Positions 63,419 through 64,000 of a stretch of 64,000 nt of DNA are shown piece after piece. Both the position numbers and the translations under genes were made by a program. How positions within the stretch are numbered: the first letter of the stretch is position 1; the number at the start of each line of letters is the position of its first letter. The notes below the pieces were generated by a model. That model had not been told where the DNA came from, ran no database searches, and worked only from the letters and a program-made list of their open reading frames with translations. Source of the stretch: Agromyces sp. Leaf222. GTDB taxonomy: Bacteria > Actinomycetota > Actinomycetes > Actinomycetales > Microbacteriaceae. The DNA lies in the NCBI RefSeq assembly GCF_001421565.1, contig NZ_LMKQ01000001.1, forward strand, positions 1,363,651 through 1,427,650. The letters are read 5' to 3'.

Positions 63419-63660
63419 CGTGCGCGCCGGCGCCTGATCGCCTGCACGACCGCGAGCGAGACGACGCCGATCAGCACGCCGACGGCGCACGCCCAGATCA
63501 GCCAGCCGAGCCCCGACGACGCGAGCGCGTCGCGCAGCAGCAGGCACACCACGAGGGCGACGAGCCACAGGGCGGTGCCCGCGAGCACCGCCTTTCGCGC
63601 GTCGGCCCGGGCGGGCGCCGGATCGGGCCGACGCTCCGCCTCGGGGAGCCAGAGCCGCAT
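63394..63660 (-). CDS. DUF2530 membrane protein
   Basis: An 88-residue protein with two transmembrane segments (about 25-43 and 50-72) and basic ends, matching the DUF2530 layout known next to DUF3027 and serC in mycobacteria. Its 3' end runs 25 bp into the end of the convergent DUF3027 gene. It starts five bases after the serC stop and is probably co-transcribed with it. Function unknown. Confidence 0.78.
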   Translation of the reverse strand: MRLWLPEAERRPDPAPARADARKAVLAGTALWLVALVVCLLLRDALASSGLGWLIWACAVGVLIGVVSLAVVQAIRRRRARQRSGDAS

Positions 63661-63665
63661 CGGCG

Positions 63666-64000
<335 letters not shown>

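Overview
The window is a contiguous stretch of a high-GC (about 70% by eye) actinobacterial chromosome. Gene content and order resemble mycobacteria (gpm-senX3-regX3, carD-ispD-ispF-cysS-rlmB, glnR next to a phosphate cluster, ppk-mutT1, XPB plus its helicase-like partner, DUF3027/DUF2530/serC). The fused ispDF, the two secreted chitinases and the frequent CGGATGCC/GGCATCCG octamer suggest a soil or plant-associated Microbacteriaceae, perhaps Agromyces-like. That placement is inference; no rRNA or other marker was available.

Layout. 1-2830: galactose genes (galT cut by the window start, a DeoR regulator, an aldose epimerase) around a divergent promoter with two operator-like repeats. 2841-5308: a MarP-type membrane serine protease and a luciferase-like F420 oxidoreductase. 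5309-6418: a lower-GC island with no clear function, a tRNA-Lys(UUU)-like gene with a damaged T-arm, and an HNH/endonuclease-VII-like protein. 6463-13625: a conserved actinobacterial protein, a polytopic membrane protein, a NarL-type two-component pair, a transglutaminase-like protein, a MerR/GyrI regulator and an aminodeoxychorismate-lyase-like protein. 13783-21118: a chitin module of one large LuxR-type regulator and two secreted multidomain GH18 chitinases; both chitinase upstream regions carry the same palindrome (TACGTAG-N2-CTRCGTA).

21257-36366 is dominated by phosphate and nitrogen physiology: pstSCAB, mutT1, ppk and glnR on the minus strand, then a nitrobindin-like protein, YgfZ, a methyltransferase-like protein, gpmA, phoU and senX3-regX3. 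11-nt direct repeats matching the PHO-box design lie upstream of pstS and in the phoU/senX3 divergent region, so SenX3-RegX3 probably controls both. 36487-41420: a lipoprotein, carD, fused ispDF, cysS and rlmB. 41496-52366: a DUF4032 kinase-like protein, an MsiK-type sugar-transport ATPase (a plausible partner for uptake of chitin products), a DsbA-like thiol protein, tRNA-Thr, a DMT transporter, a nitroreductase, msrB, DUF3263, a LytR_C protein, a cold-shock protein, a DUF3048 lipoprotein, a solitary groEL under two CIRCE-like operators, and an orphan WXG100 protein. 52492-64000: a two-component system whose kinase has a long insertion, an FAD oxidoreductase-folP2-ribD-like cluster, XPB helicase and partner, a cold-shock-like protein, DUF3027, DUF2530 and the C-terminal part of SerC.

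Two window-wide patterns stand out. Many genes have a TANNNT -10 hexamer ending 6-8 nt before the start codon, the signature of leaderless transcription. The octamer CGGATGCC/GGCATCCG recurs far more often than base composition predicts and brings in codons (GCA, TCC, GAT) that look uncommon elsewhere here.
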